Source: Methylophilaceae bacterium
GTDB taxonomy: Bacteria; Pseudomonadota; Gammaproteobacteria; Burkholderiales; Methylophilaceae
Direction: 5' to 3'
Length of the DNA stretch: 64,000 nucleotides
Assembly: GCA_027488395.1 (NCBI GenBank)
Contig: JAIYBT010000015.1
Span: 52,679 to 116,678 of the forward strand
A program made the position numbers and the translations under genes. Below, piece after piece: positions 53,127 through 63,054 of the stretch. Below the pieces are notes generated by a model. That model saw only the letters and a program-made list of their open reading frames with translations, was not told the origin of the DNA and searched no databases. Each line of letters begins with the position of its first letter. Positions within the stretch are counted from its first letter, which is position 1.

Positions 53127-55309
53127 CAAACCACCTCAGCCAACATCGCCATTATCTCTTTTTCCAGCGCACCAATTTCCGCAGCAATTTCCTCTAATGG
53201 TCTGGGCGGTTGATAAACGTAGAAATGTCTATTGAGTGGGATTTCATACCCCACTTTGGTTTTGCTGTAATCCACCCAAGCATCGGGTACGTGCGGTAGC
53301 ACCTCGGCTTGCAGATACGGCTTGCAATGGTCTTTGACCAAGGCCACCAGTTTATCCAAGCCTGTTTCGTTGTCGTAGCCTAGCGGTAATGGCAGGCTCA
53401 GGTCTGCGGGAAAGCTCACCAGTTCGGTATCGCGTAACTCAGGGTCTGGCTCGGGTTGGCTTTTGCTGTCATAGCAAATATCGGCTTCAGGGTCGCGCTC
53501 GGATAAGGCGTTGAGGATGGCTTTTTTAATGGGTGTTGGGAGTTTGGGGCCGTGTTTGGTGAAGGCTTGGTCTAGCACGGTTTCAAAAGCTTCGCGGTTT
53601 TTATAGAGTGTACCTGCATTCAAGCTCTCCAACACTTTGAGTATACGCGCCTGTTCGGCTTGGCCTGCTGCGATCTCGGCTTGTTGTGCTTGGGGGTCTT
53701 TGACTTTTTTGCTGGTGGCTAAATTGGCAAACGCGCTTTGCTCGTGCAGCTTGGCGAGGCGCTCGGCATTGGCTTGAAAATTTAAGCGTAAAGGACGCTC
53801 AACGGTGATTTTGATATAGCCAAAGTCTTGGTTATTAAACAGCTTACTGCAGGTTTTGGTGGCAGTTTTGCCGTCAGTATTCACTTCTAATTCGGCGTTA
53901 TGTTGGTATTCGCCATAAAGTTTGGTGAGTTGTTCGATATGCGCATCGGATAACTCGTTGCGTTTGTTGCCTAGGCTTTTGTCCATTTTTTTGTAATGGG
54001 CGGTGCCGTCTATGAGTTGTACTTTGCCTTTACGGTAGTCGGGCTTTTTGTTGGTCACTATCCACACATAGGTATAAATGCCTGTGTTGTAAAACATTTG
54101 ATCTGGCAGGGCGATAATCGCATCTAGCCAGTCGTTTTCAATGATCCAGCGGCGGATATTGCTCTCACCACCGCCAGCATCACCAGTAAATAACGGTGAG
54201 CCGTTAAATACCACCGCGATTTTAGAGCCATCGCCTTTTTGCGCTGGGGAGGCATGCATTTTGGAGAGCATGTGCTGCAAAAACAACAGCGAGCCATCGT
54301 TAATGCGCGGCAAGCCTGCGCCAAAGCGACCATGAAAGCCTTTGCTGGCATATTCGTCTTTTACAAAGTCTTCTTCAGGTTTCCATTCCACCCCAAACGG
54401 CGGGTTGGCCAGCATGTAGTGGAATTTTTTATCTGGGTGACCATCATGCGGCACAAAGCCGTTGGTTTTGTTTTTGGGGTCTTTAATGCCTAGCGTATCG
54501 CCATACACCAGGTTATCTATCGGCTCATCTTTAATCAGCAAATCGGCACAGCAAATAGCGTAGGATTCAGGGTTGTATTCTTGCCCAAACAGTTCAATAT
54601 TCGCCCCTACGTTGTGCGCTTTAATAAACTCCTCTGCCACTGAGAGCATGCCGCCCGTACCCGCGGTTGGGTCATAAATGGTTCGGTAGATGCCGTCTTT
54701 AAAGACATCGGCTTCACCCGTGAACAATATATTTACCATTAACTTAATCACTTCACGCGGCGTAAAATGATCCCCAGCCTCTTCGTTGGCTTGTTCGTTA
54801 AATTTGCGCACTAGCTCTTCAAACAAATAGCCCATTTGCAGGTTGCTGATTTTGTCCGGGGAAAGGTTAATTTCAGCAGAGCAAAACTCTTGCAGAACCA
54901 AATAAAGCCGATTGGCTTCGTCTAACTTAATGATTTCGTTTTCAAACTCGAACTTGTCAAAAATATCTTTGGCGCGAGGTGAGAAGCTGTGAATATAAGC
55001 CACCAGATTGCTGGCAATATTCGGCGGGTCGCCCAGCAGTTTTTCAAATGTAAATCCACTGGTGTTGTAAACGGGGGCGATTTTCCCTAAGGCCTTGGTT
55101 AAGGCATCGCCTGTAACACCTTTGGCTTCTAAGTCAGCTTTGGTACTGAGGATATTATCTTTGGTTTTTGCTGCAACTAAATCTAAGCGCCTAAGCACCA
55201 CCAATGGCAACATGACTTTACGATATTGTGGTGGTCGGTATGGACCGCGCAGTTTGTTGGCGATATTCCAAATAAAGCCGACAATATTTTGATGTTCTTG
55301 ATGTTGCAA
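53126..55309 (-). CDS. hsdM: type I restriction-modification methyltransferase subunit
   Basis: A 727-residue N6-adenine methyltransferase. The N-terminal domain is followed by the AdoMet motif YDPTAGTGGMLSVAEEFI, the catalytic LANPPFGVEW, and a long C-terminal region that contacts HsdS. It is longer than E. coli HsdM (about 530), as in the subfamily that carries a C-terminal extension with a coiled, charged stretch (LEKEIMAML). The start appears to be TTG at 55309 because an in-frame stop lies just upstream and no suitable ATG is near; the ribosome site is poor. Confidence 0.92.
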   Translation of the reverse strand: MQHQEHQNIVGFIWNIANKLRGPYRPPQYRKVMLPLVVLRRLDLVAAKTKDNILSTKADLEAKGVTGDALTKALGKIAPVYNTSGFTFEKLLGDPPNIASNLVAYIHSFSPRAKDIFDKFEFENEIIKLDEANRLYLVLQEFCSAEINLSPDKISNLQMGYLFEELVRKFNEQANEEAGDHFTPREVIKLMVNILFTGEADVFKDGIYRTIYDPTAGTGGMLSVAEEFIKAHNVGANIELFGQEYNPESYAICCADLLIKDEPIDNLVYGDTLGIKDPKNKTNGFVPHDGHPDKKFHYMLANPPFGVEWKPEEDFVKDEYASKGFHGRFGAGLPRINDGSLLFLQHMLSKMHASPAQKGDGSKIAVVFNGSPLFTGDAGGGESNIRRWIIENDWLDAIIALPDQMFYNTGIYTYVWIVTNKKPDYRKGKVQLIDGTAHYKKMDKSLGNKRNELSDAHIEQLTKLYGEYQHNAELEVNTDGKTATKTCSKLFNNQDFGYIKITVERPLRLNFQANAERLAKLHEQSAFANLATSKKVKDPQAQQAEIAAGQAEQARILKVLESLNAGTLYKNREAFETVLDQAFTKHGPKLPTPIKKAILNALSERDPEADICYDSKSQPEPDPELRDTELVSFPADLSLPLPLGYDNETGLDKLVALVKDHCKPYLQAEVLPHVPDAWVDYSKTKVGYEIPLNRHFYVYQPPRPLEEIAAEIGALEKEIMAMLAEVV

Positions 55310-55503
55310 TTTATGACTCGTTTCTTATTTTTTGTGACCAACTGATACTCAGAAAAAAATTTATTTAATCTTGATTTAAAACATTTTTAGGTTAACTGAA
55401 TCGAAACATAACAACAAATGTATTTAAAAAAAGATATGTCAGTTTATAAAACCATTTTCCGTCATTACTCAAAAAGCTAATGATTAAGTTATACATTCGC
55501 GAA
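55310..55503. other. AT-rich region upstream of hsdM
   Basis: About 190 bases of AT-rich DNA holding the hsdM promoter region. No gene, integrase or repeat is supported here. Composition is visibly more AT-rich than the ettA side. Confidence 0.5.
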
Positions 55504-55528
55504 AAAAGCCCACATTCCGTGGGCTTTT
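55502..55528 (-). terminator. intrinsic terminator of ettA
   Basis: 10-bp stem AAAAGCCCAC / GTGGGCTTTT with a 5-base loop, beginning 6 bases after the ettA stop and followed on the minus strand by TTTTTT. Confidence 0.92.
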
Positions 55529-55533
55529 GTTTG

Positions 55534-57198
55534 TTATCGTGCAATCGGTTTAAAGCGTATCCGCTTCGGTTTTGCGCCTTCTTCACCTAGGCGTTTTTTC
55601 TTATCTTGCTCGTACTCTTGGTAGTTGCCGTTAAAGAAGGTCCATTGTGAGTCGCCTTCGGCGGCCAAAATATGCGTAGCAATGCGGTCTAGAAACCAGC
55701 GGTCGTGCGAGGTGACTAGTACGCAGCCAGAAAACTCCAGCAGGGCGTCTTCTAGCGCGCGTAAGGTTTCTACGTCGAGGTCGTTTGAGGGTTCATCGAG
55801 CAGCAACACGTTGGCGCCGGAGATGAGGGTTTTGGCTAGGTGCAAACGGCCGCGTTCACCGCCTGAGAGTTGACCGACGATTTTTTGTTGGTCGCCGCCT
55901 TTAAAGTTAAAGCGGCCAATGTAGGCGCGACTAGGCATTTCAAATTTGCCAACGCTCAAAATATCTAAGCCGCCCGAGATGGCTTCGAAAACGGTTTTGT
56001 CGTTATCTAGGCCATCGCGGGTTTGGTCGACTGCGGCGATTTTGACGGTGGGGCCGATAAGTATGTCACCGCTATCGGGCTGGGCTTGGCCTTGTAGCAT
56101 TTTAAACAGGGTGGATTTACCAGCACCGTTGGGGCCAATCACGCCGACAATGGCACCGGGCGGGATGCTAAAGGAGAGGTTGTCAATTAATAGGCGATCA
56201 CCAAAGCCTTTGCTGACGTCGTTAAATTCAATCACTTGATTGCCTAGGCGCTCACCGGGAGGGATAAAAATCTCTTGGGTTTCGTTGCGGCGTTGGTAAT
56301 CGACGCTAGACATTTCCTCGTAGCGGGCAAGGCGGGCTTTGCTTTTGGATTGCCGGGCTTTGGCGCCTTGGCGCACCCACTCTAGTTCTTGTTTCATGGC
56401 TTTGCGGTGGGCGTCTTCTTGTTTTTGCTCTAGGGCTAAGCGGTCTTCTTTTTGTTCTAGCCAGCTTGTGTAATTTCCTTTCCATGGGATACCTTCGCCA
56501 CGGTCTAGCTCTAAAATCCATTCGGCGGCGTTATCTAAAAAGTAGCGATCATGGGTCACGGCGACCACGGTGCCACTAAAGCGCACTAAAAATTGCTCTA
56601 ACCATTCGACGGATTCAGCATCGAGGTGGTTGGTGGGCTCATCGAGCAACAACATATCTGGTTTAGAGAGCAATAATTTACATAAGGCCACGCGGCGTTT
56701 TTCACCGCCGGAGAGGGGACCAATTTTGGCCTCCCACGGCGGTAAGCGCAGCGCATCGGCGGCGATTTTTAGCTGTTGTTCGCTATCACTGCCACTGGCG
56801 GTGAGGATATTTTCGTACTTGGCTTGCGCTTCGGCGAGTTTGTCAAAATCGGCATCGGGCTCGGCGTAGGCGGCATAAATTTCTTCTAATTTTTGTTTGG
56901 CCTCGAGCACGGCGCCCAGTGCGCTTTCGACTTCTTCACGCACGGTTTTATCGGGGTCTAATTGCGGCTCTTGCGGCAAATAGCCAATGCTCATATTGGG
57001 TTGCCATTGCACCTCGCCTTCAAACTCGCTATCGGCGCCCGCCATGATGCGTAATACGGTGGATTTACCTGAGCCGTTTAAGCCGAGTAAGCCAATTTTG
57101 GCGCCAGGAAAAAACGATAAAGAGATGTTTTTGATGATTTGCCGTTTGGGCGGCACGATTTTGCTCACGCGGAGCATGGACATCACATATTGCGCCAT
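55534..57198 (-). CDS. ettA: energy-dependent translational throttle protein EttA (ABC-F)
   Basis: A 554-residue ABC-F ATPase that binds the ribosomal E site and couples translation start to ATP/ADP ratio. Two ABC cassettes: Walker A GLLGLNGSGKST and GVIGPNGAGKST, signatures GPLSGGEKRRVALC and GQLSGGERGRLHLA, Walker B LLLDEPTNHLDAES and LLLDEPSNDLDVET. The arm region and the linker (KQELEWVRQGAKARQSKSKARLARYEEM) match EttA rather than Uup. It is complete, with a terminator after it. Confidence 0.96.
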   Translation of the reverse strand: MAQYVMSMLRVSKIVPPKRQIIKNISLSFFPGAKIGLLGLNGSGKSTVLRIMAGADSEFEGEVQWQPNMSIGYLPQEPQLDPDKTVREEVESALGAVLEAKQKLEEIYAAYAEPDADFDKLAEAQAKYENILTASGSDSEQQLKIAADALRLPPWEAKIGPLSGGEKRRVALCKLLLSKPDMLLLDEPTNHLDAESVEWLEQFLVRFSGTVVAVTHDRYFLDNAAEWILELDRGEGIPWKGNYTSWLEQKEDRLALEQKQEDAHRKAMKQELEWVRQGAKARQSKSKARLARYEEMSSVDYQRRNETQEIFIPPGERLGNQVIEFNDVSKGFGDRLLIDNLSFSIPPGAIVGVIGPNGAGKSTLFKMLQGQAQPDSGDILIGPTVKIAAVDQTRDGLDNDKTVFEAISGGLDILSVGKFEMPSRAYIGRFNFKGGDQQKIVGQLSGGERGRLHLAKTLISGANVLLLDEPSNDLDVETLRALEDALLEFSGCVLVTSHDRWFLDRIATHILAAEGDSQWTFFNGNYQEYEQDKKKRLGEEGAKPKRIRFKPIAR

Positions 57199-57292
57199 AA
57201 GGATTTAGTCTCGAAGTTACAGTTACTGAAAGTCGCTATTCTAATACGCTTACGGCGGATGCGGTGGACTGCATGGTCACGCAAGGACAAGC

Positions 57293-57316
57293 AAAAGGGG
57301 GCTTACGCCCCCTTTA
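57293..57316 (-). terminator. intrinsic terminator of hsp20
   Basis: 9-bp stem AAAGGGGGC / GCCCCCTTT with loop TTAC, followed on the minus strand by TTTT, 17 bases after the hsp20 stop. Confidence 0.85.
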
Positions 57317-57332
57317 TCTCTTAATCTTAGCG

Positions 57333-57788
57333 TTATGCGGCTTGTTGACTGAGATACGGTTGATTGGAGGCCGTGCTAATGGCTATTTTGCGCGGCTTTA
57401 AGGCCTCGGGAATTTCACGTTGTAGCGTAATCGTTAGCAATCCATGCGCCAACGCTGCATCGATGACTTTCACATGATCGGCAAGTTGAAATTTGTGCTC
57501 AAAATCACGGCTGGCAATGCCACGATGCAAATAGGTCGTCTCGCTCACTGGCTTGGTTTTGCGGCCGAATACTCGTAGGGTTTGCTGTTCGCTTTCAATA
57601 TCGAGTTCATGGCTTTCAAAGCCGGCGACTGCCATTACGATTTTGTAGGCATTGTCATCGACCAACTCAATGTTGTAGGGCGGGTAACTGACTTCGTTTT
57701 CGTTACGTTGCACATCGTTGAGCATTTTTGCTAAGCGGTCAAATCCGATAGCAGTGCGGTAGAGGGGGGTTAAGTCATATTGACGCAT
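57333..57788 (-). CDS. Hsp20 family small heat-shock protein (IbpA-like)
   Basis: A 151-residue alpha-crystallin chaperone that holds unfolding proteins in large oligomers. N-terminal MRQYDLTPLYRTAIGFDRLAKMLND is typical of IbpA. The alpha-crystallin domain follows with YPPYNIELVDDNAYKIVMAVAGF and RDFEHKFQLADHVKVIDAALAHGLLTITLQREIPEALKPRKIAI. The C-terminal IxI-type anchor is partly visible as KIAI. A sigma-32-like promoter lies about 70 bases upstream. It is monocistronic. Confidence 0.93.
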   Translation of the reverse strand: MRQYDLTPLYRTAIGFDRLAKMLNDVQRNENEVSYPPYNIELVDDNAYKIVMAVAGFESHELDIESEQQTLRVFGRKTKPVSETTYLHRGIASRDFEHKFQLADHVKVIDAALAHGLLTITLQREIPEALKPRKIAISTASNQPYLSQQAA

Positions 57789-57860
57789 GGTGAAATCCTT
57801 TAAAAATTAAGCGATCGTAAGAAATACAGACCTCAAACTACAAGCATCTGTACAACTTAG

Positions 57861-57886
57861 TTGGGGAATCACTTTATTTTTTCAAG
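57861..57886 (-). promoter_or_regulatory. sigma-32 (heat-shock) promoter of hsp20
   Basis: Minus-strand CTTGAAA (57880-57886), 13-base spacer and CCCCAA (57861-57866). This matches the RpoH consensus CTTGAAA-N11-16-CCCCAT closely, and the gene after it is a small heat-shock protein. A leader of roughly 65 bases remains before the start, long enough for an RNA thermometer, though no ROSE-like fold was worked out. Confidence 0.85.
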
Positions 57887-57930
57887 CATTCACATCGTTG
57901 TATGACTACAGTGAGGGTGATTTGCGTAGC

Positions 57931-59151
57931 CTAAATGGCGAGCGCTTCCGCCCACGCCAAGGCTTCCATATGACATTGGTTGACCTTGTCAGGGTTTAAC
58001 TGCAGAAGTGCGGCCAATTCAACAATGTCATTATTATTGGCATCTTCACAGGCTTCCGTCAGTTTCAAAAACGGTCCAAACATCCCAGTACGGTCAACCA
58101 GCGCATCGACTATCGCTTCGGGTAAGGATAATTTTTCAATGACTTGTGCCATTGGCATTTTTAAAATGATGTCCAACATTGAAAACACGCCGACAATAAA
58201 TAAATTGTCTCTGTCATTTTTTTCAAAATAGGGCGCGCCAAGTAATTCGGTTAAGCGACCGCGGGTAATCGACGTTTTCATCAGCGCAGGTGAGGTGCTG
58301 TTATTGCCAGCCGTAACCATTAATAAGGTCAACCATCGATAGAGCTGATTACGGCCTAAGATTGTTAAGGCGTGGTTAATCGACTGCACTTCGCACGACA
58401 AACCAAAACCTACTGAATTAATGTAGCGCAACAACTTATAACTCAAAGTGGTATCGCGTTTAAAGCCTTTTTCAATGACGTTATTTTCGGCGTCGCGACT
58501 GACCAAGTCTAATAAATGCAATACACCTTCAAAGCTTGGGTTAATGACTTTGGTCACGACATTATCTGGTTTGGCATAAAAATAGCCTTGAAAATGCTGA
58601 AACCCTGCCGCATGCAACGCTTTAAATTGCGCTTGTTGCTCCACTTTTTCGGCAATCACCTGACATTGGCTTGTTTGATATTGCTTTAACCATGTTGTGG
58701 CGGTAGGCGTATCTACCTCACGCATATCCAGTTTAATAAAGTCCGCAATCGGGATTAACGCTGCCAAATTTGGATGGTGTTGTGGATTATCGAGCGCGAT
58801 TCTAAATTTTTCGGCTTTGAGCGCTTGGCAACGCGCGATGATGTCAGGGGTGACGTTGAGGGTATGCACCACTTCTAGCACGGTTTTTTCAGGCGGCATC
58901 AGGGCTAAAAAAACGCTATTGAGCATGACATGATCAACGTTGATAAACGCCAGCTGCTGGCCCAATAACCAACTTTCATGCATTTCATCAATGGCGGTGG
59001 ACAAGATTTTGGCACAGGTTTGAATATCCTCTTCAAACGGTGTTGTGCCATGATCTTGATCGTTACGAAAAAAGAATTCGTAGCCGATTATTTCTTGCTT
59101 ACTGTTTACAATCGGTTGACGGCCGATAATACTTGGATGAGAAGTGGTCAT
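57931..59151 (-). CDS. EAL and HDOD domain signalling protein
   Basis: A 406-residue protein with an N-terminal EAL-like domain (IIGRQPIVNSKQEIIGYEFFFRND), where the EAL motif is replaced by YEF, so catalytic activity is unlikely. The later acidic ligands are also altered. Residues about 200-390 form an HDOD domain (KRDTTLSYKLLRYINSVGFGLSCEVQSINHALTILGRNQLYRW). Such YuxH-type proteins are signal-transduction or regulatory proteins. The ATG at 59151 has AGGA upstream; a GTG at 59172 is the longer option. Confidence 0.88.
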   Translation of the reverse strand: MTTSHPSIIGRQPIVNSKQEIIGYEFFFRNDQDHGTTPFEEDIQTCAKILSTAIDEMHESWLLGQQLAFINVDHVMLNSVFLALMPPEKTVLEVVHTLNVTPDIIARCQALKAEKFRIALDNPQHHPNLAALIPIADFIKLDMREVDTPTATTWLKQYQTSQCQVIAEKVEQQAQFKALHAAGFQHFQGYFYAKPDNVVTKVINPSFEGVLHLLDLVSRDAENNVIEKGFKRDTTLSYKLLRYINSVGFGLSCEVQSINHALTILGRNQLYRWLTLLMVTAGNNSTSPALMKTSITRGRLTELLGAPYFEKNDRDNLFIVGVFSMLDIILKMPMAQVIEKLSLPEAIVDALVDRTGMFGPFLKLTEACEDANNNDIVELAALLQLNPDKVNQCHMEALAWAEALAI

Positions 59152-59250
59152 GACTGCATTCCTAAATTGCACCGAATATTAGTGTATAGGCAGCCTTGAT
59201 GATTTGTTTTGTAGATTAACCGTTGATTTAATGGTTATTTCTGTGGTCGC

Positions 59251-61086
59251 TTATTCAACCGTGACGCTTTTTGCCAAATTGCGCGGTTTATCCACATCCG
59301 TACCTTTTAGTAGCGCTGCATGATAAGCCAATAACTGTACTGGAATCACATGTAGGATGGGTGATAGCACGCCCACATGCCGAGGCGTGCGTATCACGTG
59401 AACGCCCTCTGAGGCATGAAAGTGACTATCGGCATCGGCAAATACAAATAATTCACCGCCACGTGCTTTGACCTCTTGCATATTGGATTTTACTTTTTCA
59501 AGCAAGGCATCATTGGGTGCAATTACCACTACGGGCATATTGTTGTCCACCAATGCCAATGGCCCATGTTTGAGTTCCCCCGCGGGATATGCTTCAGCGT
59601 GGATATAGGAAATTTCTTTTAGTTTAAGGGCGCCTTCCATGGCGATGGGGAAATGCACGCCACGGCCTAAAAACAGTGCATGTTCTTTATCGCCAAACTT
59701 TTTAGCCCATTCGCGGATTTGTGGTTCTAGATTGAGTGCGATTTGTACACTGCCCGCAATTTCACGTAAATCTTGAATATAGCGTTGCTCTTGGCTCACG
59801 CTGAGCTGTTGGCGTTCTTTGGCTAAGGTGACGGCCAACACAAACAATGCAATTAATTGCGTACTAAAGGCTTTGGTACTGGCGACGCCAATTTCTGCGC
59901 CTGCACGGGTATAAAACACCAGGCTGGATGCACGCGGAATTGCACTTTCTTGCACATTGCAGATGGCTAAGCTGTAAGGATGACCAAGTTTTTGCGCGTG
60001 TTTGAGCGCCTCCATCGTGTCTAGGGTTTCACCGGATTGCGAGATGGTGACGATGAGTTGTCGAGGATTGGGTACAGATTCGCGGTAGCGATATTCACTG
60101 GCGATTTCTACTGCACAGGGAATTTTAGCAATACTTTCTAACCAATATTTGGCCGTTAAACCTGCATAATAACTGGTGCCCGCGGCTAAAATCAGCACGC
60201 TATCAATCTGCTTAAATATGTCACCTGCTAGTTGGCCAAACAACTCCGTTCTAAACGCGCCATCATCGATGAGGGCTTCAATGGTGTCGTTAATGGCCCG
60301 CGGTTGTTCGTAGATTTCTTTTTGCATGAAATGGCTGTATGGGCCTAATTCTAACGAGGCCAACGATACATCACTGACGTGGACTGGACGTGTGACGCTT
60401 AAGCCATGCTTGTCATAAATGTCGACATGGTCAGTCTGTAATTTAGCCACATCACCATCTTCAAGATAAATGACTTGTCTGGTGGCCGATAACACTGCGG
60501 ATACATCGGAAGCCACAAAGTGCTCTTGTTCTCCGATACCAATTAATAACGGGCAGCCAAGGCGGGCAACGACCATGCAGTCTGGTTGGTGTAGCGCAAT
60601 TACGCTAATTGCATATGCCCCAGTTAAGTCTTGGATGGTGAGTTGTACCGCATTGAGTAAGTCACGGTTTTGTTGATAATAGTAATGCACCAGATGAGCA
60701 ATCACTTCAGTATCGGTTTGTGAATGAAACGCATAGCCTAAACCGAGTAAACGATCGCGTTGTGCATCGTGATTTTCGATAATGCCATTATGTACAACAG
60801 CGATTTCTGCGGCGGTTTGATTGGGTGATACGTGTGGATGCGCGTTTTGCTCAGTCACGCCACCATGCGTGGCCCAGCGCGTATGCCCAATGCCAATATG
60901 GCTGGTGAGCGTTGCGGCTTTTGCTTGTAACTCACTGACACGACCGACGGCACGCACTCGTTCGATCTGATTATTGAGGGTCGCAATACCCGCTGAATCA
61001 TAGCCGCGGTATTCGAGTCGACTGAGCCCTTCAATCAATAAAGGAACAATATTTCGATGCGCAATTGCGCCTACAATGCCACACAT
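59251..61086 (-). CDS. glmS: glucosamine-fructose-6-phosphate aminotransferase
   Basis: A 611-residue enzyme making glucosamine-6-phosphate, the first step to UDP-GlcNAc. N-terminal glutaminase with nucleophile Cys2 ([32 protein letters not shown]), then two SIS domains ([26 protein letters not shown] and [42 protein letters not shown]). The conserved C-terminal KSVTVE end is complete. It is 16 bases after glmU, as in many betaproteobacteria. No glmS riboswitch ribozyme is seen. Confidence 0.97.
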   Translation of the reverse strand: MCGIVGAIAHRNIVPLLIEGLSRLEYRGYDSAGIATLNNQIERVRAVGRVSELQAKAATLTSHIGIGHTRWATHGGVTEQNAHPHVSPNQTAAEIAVVHNGIIENHDAQRDRLLGLGYAFHSQTDTEVIAHLVHYYYQQNRDLLNAVQLTIQDLTGAYAISVIALHQPDCMVVARLGCPLLIGIGEQEHFVASDVSAVLSATRQVIYLEDGDVAKLQTDHVDIYDKHGLSVTRPVHVSDVSLASLELGPYSHFMQKEIYEQPRAINDTIEALIDDGAFRTELFGQLAGDIFKQIDSVLILAAGTSYYAGLTAKYWLESIAKIPCAVEIASEYRYRESVPNPRQLIVTISQSGETLDTMEALKHAQKLGHPYSLAICNVQESAIPRASSLVFYTRAGAEIGVASTKAFSTQLIALFVLAVTLAKERQQLSVSQEQRYIQDLREIAGSVQIALNLEPQIREWAKKFGDKEHALFLGRGVHFPIAMEGALKLKEISYIHAEAYPAGELKHGPLALVDNNMPVVVIAPNDALLEKVKSNMQEVKARGGELFVFADADSHFHASEGVHVIRTPRHVGVLSPILHVIPVQLLAYHAALLKGTDVDKPRNLAKSVTVE

Positions 61087-61102
61087 AGCTTAGGTTTTCA
61101 CT

Positions 61103-62491
61103 TTACTGATGTTTATTTGATTGAGGTTTAACTTTTTGTGGACGTTTCCACCCAGTGATCGAGCGTTGCTCACGTGCTCGGCACAGCGTAAGACTGTCGG
61201 CAGGCACGTCTTTGGTAATGGTTGAGCCTGCGGCAATGGTGGCGCCGCGACCAACGGTGACGGGGGCAATCAATTGCGTATCAGAACCCACAAACACTTG
61301 ATCTTCAATCACGGTACGATGTTTATTTGCGCCGTCATAATTACAAGTAATGGTCCCTGCACCGATATTGACATCAGCACCTACACTGGCATCACCAACA
61401 TAACTCAGATGATTGACTTTACTACCATTACCGATGGTGGCATTTTTAATTTCAACAAAATTGCCGATATGGGTGTGGCTGGCCAGCTGCGCACCGGGCC
61501 TTAATCGCGCATAAGGGCCAATATGACTGGCGGGCCCTACGCTTGCTTGATTGATGTGACTAAAAGCTTCGATATGGGTATCTTTACCAATGTGTGCTTG
61601 TTGTATCACGCAATGCGGACCAATAGAAACCCCATCTTCTAGGGTGACATCTCCGATAAACACGCAATTGATATCAATTGAAACATCTTTGCCACAGGTA
61701 AGGGTACCGCGAATATCAATTCGTTGATCATCAAGTAAGGTGACGCCTTGGGCGAGTAACGCCTGTGCTTGTCTTTGCTGTGCAACCCGTTCAATGTTAA
61801 CTAAATCTTGTTTTGAATTGATTCCAGTCACAGCCCATTCATCTTGCACGAGGTGGGCGTAAACGGGTAATTGTTGTTGAACGGATAAGCCAATAATATC
61901 GGTAAGATAGTATTCACCTTGTGCATTTTGATTATTAATTAAACTAATCCAATGCTTTAAATAATGATTAGGCATGGCCATGATGCCTGTATTCACCTCT
62001 TGAATGTTGCGCTGTTCTGAATTGGCATCTTTGTGCTCAACAATTGCCGTCACTTCATTTGTTGCGTTACGTATAATCCGACCATAACCAGTTGGATCTT
62101 GCTTTATAAACGTTTGCACCACTAAGTGAGAGGCGGCCTGTGTCAGCATCTGCTGACAATCAGCAACCTGCAACAAGGGCACATCACCAAGTAAGATTAA
62201 TGTTTGTCCTTGATCTGTGAGGTATGGAAGCGCTTGTTGTACTGCATGGCCGGTACCTAGTTGTTCGGCTTGTTCAACCCAAATTAAATCATCACCAGCA
62301 ATGGCGTGTTTAACGTGTTCACCGCCAAACCCATACACGACGATAATTTTTTGCGGCAGCAGTGCACGCGCTTTATCGATGACATGCTGAAGGATTGGTT
62401 TCCCCGCAACGGTGTGCAGTACTTTTGGTAAGGTGGAAACCATGCGGGTGCCTTTACCCGCTGCGAGGATGATAATGTTCAATGCGCTCAT
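61103..62491 (-). CDS. glmU: bifunctional GlmU (uridyltransferase/acetyltransferase)
   Basis: A 462-residue enzyme forming UDP-GlcNAc. Residues about 1-230 are the uridyltransferase (IIILAAGKGTRMVSTLPKVLHTVAGKPI). Residues about 250-450 form the left-handed beta-helix acetyltransferase with hexapeptide repeats and KNATIGNGSKVNHLSYVGDASVGADVNIGAGTITCNYDGANKHRT. It is followed by glmS, giving a peptidoglycan-precursor pair. Confidence 0.97.
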   Translation of the reverse strand: MSALNIIILAAGKGTRMVSTLPKVLHTVAGKPILQHVIDKARALLPQKIIVVYGFGGEHVKHAIAGDDLIWVEQAEQLGTGHAVQQALPYLTDQGQTLILLGDVPLLQVADCQQMLTQAASHLVVQTFIKQDPTGYGRIIRNATNEVTAIVEHKDANSEQRNIQEVNTGIMAMPNHYLKHWISLINNQNAQGEYYLTDIIGLSVQQQLPVYAHLVQDEWAVTGINSKQDLVNIERVAQQRQAQALLAQGVTLLDDQRIDIRGTLTCGKDVSIDINCVFIGDVTLEDGVSIGPHCVIQQAHIGKDTHIEAFSHINQASVGPASHIGPYARLRPGAQLASHTHIGNFVEIKNATIGNGSKVNHLSYVGDASVGADVNIGAGTITCNYDGANKHRTVIEDQVFVGSDTQLIAPVTVGRGATIAAGSTITKDVPADSLTLCRAREQRSITGWKRPQKVKPQSNKHQ

Positions 62492-62522
62492 GCGCTTATT
62501 CTACCTTATCGCGCTTGCAAAT

Positions 62523-62545
62523 AAAAAAAGCGGCTTAATAGCCGC
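62523..62545 (-). terminator. intrinsic terminator after atpC
   Basis: 6-bp stem GCGGCT / AGCCGC with loop ATTA, followed on the minus strand by TTTTTTT. It ends the ATP synthase operon before glmU. Confidence 0.85.
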
Positions 62546-62562
62546 CTTTTATACAGATACGC

Positions 62563-62988
62563 TTAATGTATATTTTTGCGTAATTTCTGAATTGCTTGAA
62601 TTTGCGCAATGGCTTCAGCTAATTCAGCTTGCGCTTTTGCATAATCAATTTCAGAGTTTCTATTTTTTAACGCTTCTTCAGCGGCTGCCTTGGCTTCTAA
62701 TGCTTTAGCTTCATCTAAATCTTGTCCACGAATCGCTGTATCTGCAAGCACAGTGATGATTCCTGGTTGTACTTCGAGTAAGCCGCCTGAGATAAAGATT
62801 AATGTCTCTTCTTGCGATTGTGATTGTTTAATACGTAATGCACCAGGCTTGATCGTGGTAATCATAGGCGCATGGTTAGGGTAAATACCCACTTCTCCTG
62901 CGCCTGCAGGGGCCACTACAAACTCTGCTTCCCCTGAGAAAATAGAGGCTTCTGCGCTTACGACGTCAATGTGTACCGTATTTGCCAT
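62563..62988 (-). CDS. atpC: ATP synthase F1 epsilon subunit
   Basis: A 141-residue subunit. N-terminal beta-sandwich [48 protein letters not shown], then [23 protein letters not shown] and a C-terminal helical arm ([42 protein letters not shown]). The arm inhibits ATP hydrolysis in this family. It follows atpD with a 66-base gap and ends the operon. Confidence 0.96.
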   Translation of the reverse strand: MANTVHIDVVSAEASIFSGEAEFVVAPAGAGEVGIYPNHAPMITTIKPGALRIKQSQSQEETLIFISGGLLEVQPGIITVLADTAIRGQDLDEAKALEAKAAAEEALKNRNSEIDYAKAQAELAEAIAQIQAIQKLRKNIH

Positions 62989-63054
62989 GTTGTATTCTTT
63001 CGTTCACCAGTGTGAATGAAACGAAGGTAGGCGTTTACCTACCTCATCGCATCA

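Noticed and set aside
59173..59250. Inverted repeat TAACC/GGTTA as a glmS terminator
   Set aside because: Only five base pairs with a long AT loop and no usable T-run; too weak to call.
59251..61250. glmS ribozyme/riboswitch
   Set aside because: glmS is 16 bases after glmU, leaving no leader for a ribozyme.
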